From: Chlorogloeopsis sp. ULAP01
GTDB taxonomy: Bacteria > Cyanobacteriota > Cyanobacteriia > Cyanobacteriales > Nostocaceae
DNA: 64,000 bases
Reading direction: 5' to 3'
Assembly: GCF_030381805.1 (NCBI RefSeq)
Contig: NZ_JAUDRH010000016.1
Location: 178,984-242,983, forward strand
Each line of letters begins with the position of its first letter. Position 1 is the first letter of the stretch. A program made the translations under genes and the position numbers. The notes beneath the pieces were generated by a model. It did not search any database. It saw only the letters and a list, made by a program, of their open reading frames with translations, and was not told where the DNA came from. Positions 63,001 through 64,000 of the stretch are shown here, piece by piece.

Positions 63001-63806
63001 CATCAACTTTGAATGCAAATTTCACAATTACTTACTTGCCAACCGCGCAAATCGGATTATTTCTAAAATCAAAATCTTTAAGACAGACAGATGAACCGAG
63101 TTTATTGAGTGTCGAACAACCAAGCAGCACGGTTTATTCCAGACAGAAATTTGCCAAAATCGAAGCTGAATTGATTAGTCAGTTATTTGATAATTGTCAA
63201 CGCATCCCAGAGTCACAGGCTACCAAACAGCAGATAGAAAATGCCCTCAGTGGCGATCGCAATCTGCTTCACTTTATTGGGCAATTAACTGAAAATTTGA
63301 TTCATCCACATCAATCAGCATTATTATTAGCACACGATAAACTCACTCTAGAAGAAATTTGTAAAAATTCCTTAGTAAATTACAAACTGATTACGCTGTC
63401 AGCTGCTGAAACAGAAATGTCTTACCCCCAAAGCATCACCACCGAATATGTCAGTCTAGCTCACGCTTTTCTCAGTCTGGGAGTTCCTTATGTAGTGAAC
63501 AACCTGTGGACTGTAGACTCAGCTGCCGCTGCTTTGGTAATGATTGAATTTTACCGAAGAATTAAGCTCAATCAATCAATAACTACTGCTTTTTTAGAAG
63601 CAACAGCATGGCTGAGGGAACTAACTGCCGGGCAGATGACCAAATGGTACGAAGATGCAATCAATCAACTACCTGCTGAGGAATTAAGAATTAGAACGCA
63701 TTTAGCAGCACAATTGCACAGAAGTAGACAAATGGCAGCAGATAAAAAGCTTTACAATCATCCTTACTACTGGGCAGGATTTAAGTTAACAGGTAATTTG
63801 AGCTAA
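60093..63806 (+). CDS. N-module/TPR/CHAT protein with degenerate CHAT site
   Basis: A 1237-residue protein. Residues 1-140 and about 225-265 are the same module as the protein at 38606. About 275-630 hold roughly ten TPRs (for example EAIASYDKVLEIKPDF). A helical linker follows, and a CHAT (caspase-like, HetF-associated) domain covers about 880-1237. Canonical CHAT motifs HFSGHG and LSACET read HFIGQL (Q1064) and LSAAET (A1105) here, so the catalytic His and Cys are lost. A scaffold or decoy role is more likely than proteolysis. The start has no rival ATG. Confidence 0.85.
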   Translation: MLKWLVRWLKRFRQSPKKKRYASARAVAGHQVVRKPPELTNADLEYLFTQLLEGVYQARGKHWAIKYLQRMEHRISVDRWIEWLLDFGEKLLTSPAPNNQLAERMVQLGELGIGTVGDLAYDLGIRLLTRNLGEDYWENNDKDLETTGAIAIQVPLPNPELTQQQDVSNPRIELIRNFGERLWEGGEKDVLETIHPNVVTGLQPVKEDTASISPTLINSGDEEGVWIQETLTTDDLLVGWEHSNNFAQQLAVELEIPSTNSHPIIGIVSDRITTQAQAYFYQALQQAKNGDLATAMTHYDKALELKPDVCEYWFNRGLTLFYLGNFTEAIASYDKVLEIKPDFYKGWYNKGAALSELGYFADALACFHRALELKPDYQEAYSGWGLMQLKLGYITEAIFGLDQALLLQPQDSLSWYWRGVAFAENGQHNDAIASYDRAIESDPQLDIAWYNRGLALSNLGCWEDAIANYHQATEINPDCHEAWYALGSELERVANWADAIKAYNRATQINPDFHDVWVDRGVALANLGNWQDAIASWDRAIAIKSDFYLTWFNRGVASDNLGRREEAIASYYKAIELKPDFHLIWYNLGVAQSHLKRFEEAIASYDQALLLQPDAWEAWLGRGNAAGGAVNFEGLVQQQSNINPALNERGYDGRLVSYQQGLRYISPTTHPEGWATLYLAIGNAHYEQGKQHSPPRHYWLQAATAYEQALYAFTAEGLTLLHLEVLQNLIKALVVLTEKASAHEYQQRAIYLLQSLLNESDRTDESKKQLVLKFAGIAQLTVDIAILYGDLAPAWEILEQGKNACLNWLLYGWTDEIYSPTYADVHQLLNPTTAIICWHITPCTLRIFVIKYNSPEPIPIFTPVLNFDSIDELPVPEAVVRLIEFEKWVQEWNQQYQEYRRVSEDEQSKSKHSWRLDMERRLLQLKNILNISATIQELEDITQLILIPHRDLHAYPLHALFHLAAAQEEPSTLNANFTITYLPTAQIGLFLKSKSLRQTDEPSLLSVEQPSSTVYSRQKFAKIEAELISQLFDNCQRIPESQATKQQIENALSGDRNLLHFIGQLTENLIHPHQSALLLAHDKLTLEEICKNSLVNYKLITLSAAETEMSYPQSITTEYVSLAHAFLSLGVPYVVNNLWTVDSAAAALVMIEFYRRIKLNQSITTAFLEATAWLRELTAGQMTKWYEDAINQLPAEELRIRTHLAAQLHRSRQMAADKKLYNHPYYWAGFKLTGNLS

Positions 63807-63833
63807 GTCGCTAGACATGAATAATAAAAGGTT

Positions 63834-63868
63834 GTAGTTAGCGCTGTCTTCGCTAAAGCGCCAACTAC
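63834..63868 (+). terminator. hairpin after the TPR-CHAT gene
   Basis: GTAGTT-a-GCGC ... GCGC-c-AACTAC, a 10-bp stem with one mismatch and a 13-base loop, 28 bases after the stop. It is a plausible terminator. The same GCGCTTTAGCGAAGAC-type sequence is common in cyanobacterial repeats, so it may be a dispersed element. Confidence 0.5.
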
Positions 63869-63947
63869 AGGCAAATAAAGTATTTTCAGTTTAACTATGT
63901 CTACTTATTTAACGTGAGTTCGACGGGTTGATTTAGGTGCAAAAAAA

Positions 63948-63992
63948 AGCTGAGACTGGAATTAAGAAGAAAAAATAAAGGGTGTCTCAGCT
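63948..63992. repeat. inverted repeat at the window edge
   Basis: AGCTGAGAC at 63948-63956 is matched by GTCTCAGCT at 63984-63992 with a 27-base A-rich spacer. It may be a hairpin or the edge of an element continuing beyond the window. Too little is visible to classify it. Confidence 0.35.
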
Positions 63993-64000
63993 ATGTCGAC

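Noticed and set aside
60093..63806. HetF itself (heterocyst CHAT protease)
   Set aside because: The TPR-CHAT layout is HetF-like, but the N-terminal module is different and the catalytic His and Cys are missing.

Overview
The window looks like a chromosomal segment of a cyanobacterium, probably a filamentous one (Nostocales-like). The evidence is the many HIP1 octamers (GCGATCGC), a photosystem I psaM gene, a PetP-like cytochrome b6f subunit gene, an FGGY kinase close to the cyanobacterial D-ribulose kinase, and a CHAT/TPR protein. No rRNA, tRNA, CRISPR array or complete insertion sequence was seen.

Layout. (1) 1-0.54 kb: the 5' end of an ArsA-like ATPase gene and a PetP-like gene. (2) 0.87-17.4 kb: a surface-polysaccharide cluster on the + strand, with a Wzm/Wzt-type ABC exporter, two large methyltransferases, several GT4/GT2 glycosyltransferases (one fused GT-GT-methyltransferase), a flippase-like LPG_synthase_TM protein, an FAD oxidoreductase and a large membrane protein. 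(3) 17.5-39.3 kb: ordinary core genes (HEAT and TPR proteins, SpoIID-like protein, trpB, ribulokinase, psaM, GST, YajQ, MAPEG, PadR regulator with target, phosphotransacetylase-like, EbsA-like, radical SAM plus GT2, dnaX). MITE-like palindromic repeats lie in three convergent intergenic gaps. (4) 39.3-45 kb: accessory enzymes and an AraC regulator. (5) About 45-58.9 kb: an integron-type gene-cassette array. Seven attC-like sites of 85-88 bp, all in the same orientation, follow the 3' ends of minus-strand genes. The cargo is typical of integrons: toxin-antitoxin pairs (mostly broken), GNAT acetyltransferases, small hypothetical proteins, an AraC-SDR-AKR set, a MarR/DUF1772 pair, and a candidate defence module of a zinc-ribbon/winged-helix protein with a HEPN-like protein. 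No integrase gene is visible, so within the window it behaves as a CALIN (cluster of attC sites lacking an integrase). Two copies of a ~265-bp element built from 81-bp tandem units lie at 47.7 and 58.95 kb and bracket 11 kb of the array. (6) 59.2-64 kb: a monooxygenase gene, an antitoxin remnant, and a 1237-aa TPR-CHAT protein. Its N-terminal module is a paralogue of the separate protein at 38.6 kb, and its CHAT domain lacks the expected His and Cys.

How the genes work together. The first 17 kb most likely builds, caps by methylation and exports a polysaccharide. The middle block is mostly housekeeping, with local regulator-target pairs (PadR, MarR). The cassette array is a store of laterally acquired genes in which many toxins have decayed while antitoxins survive. 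The points most worth following up are the cassette array itself, its zinc-ribbon/HEPN cassette, and the pseudo-CHAT/N-module family.
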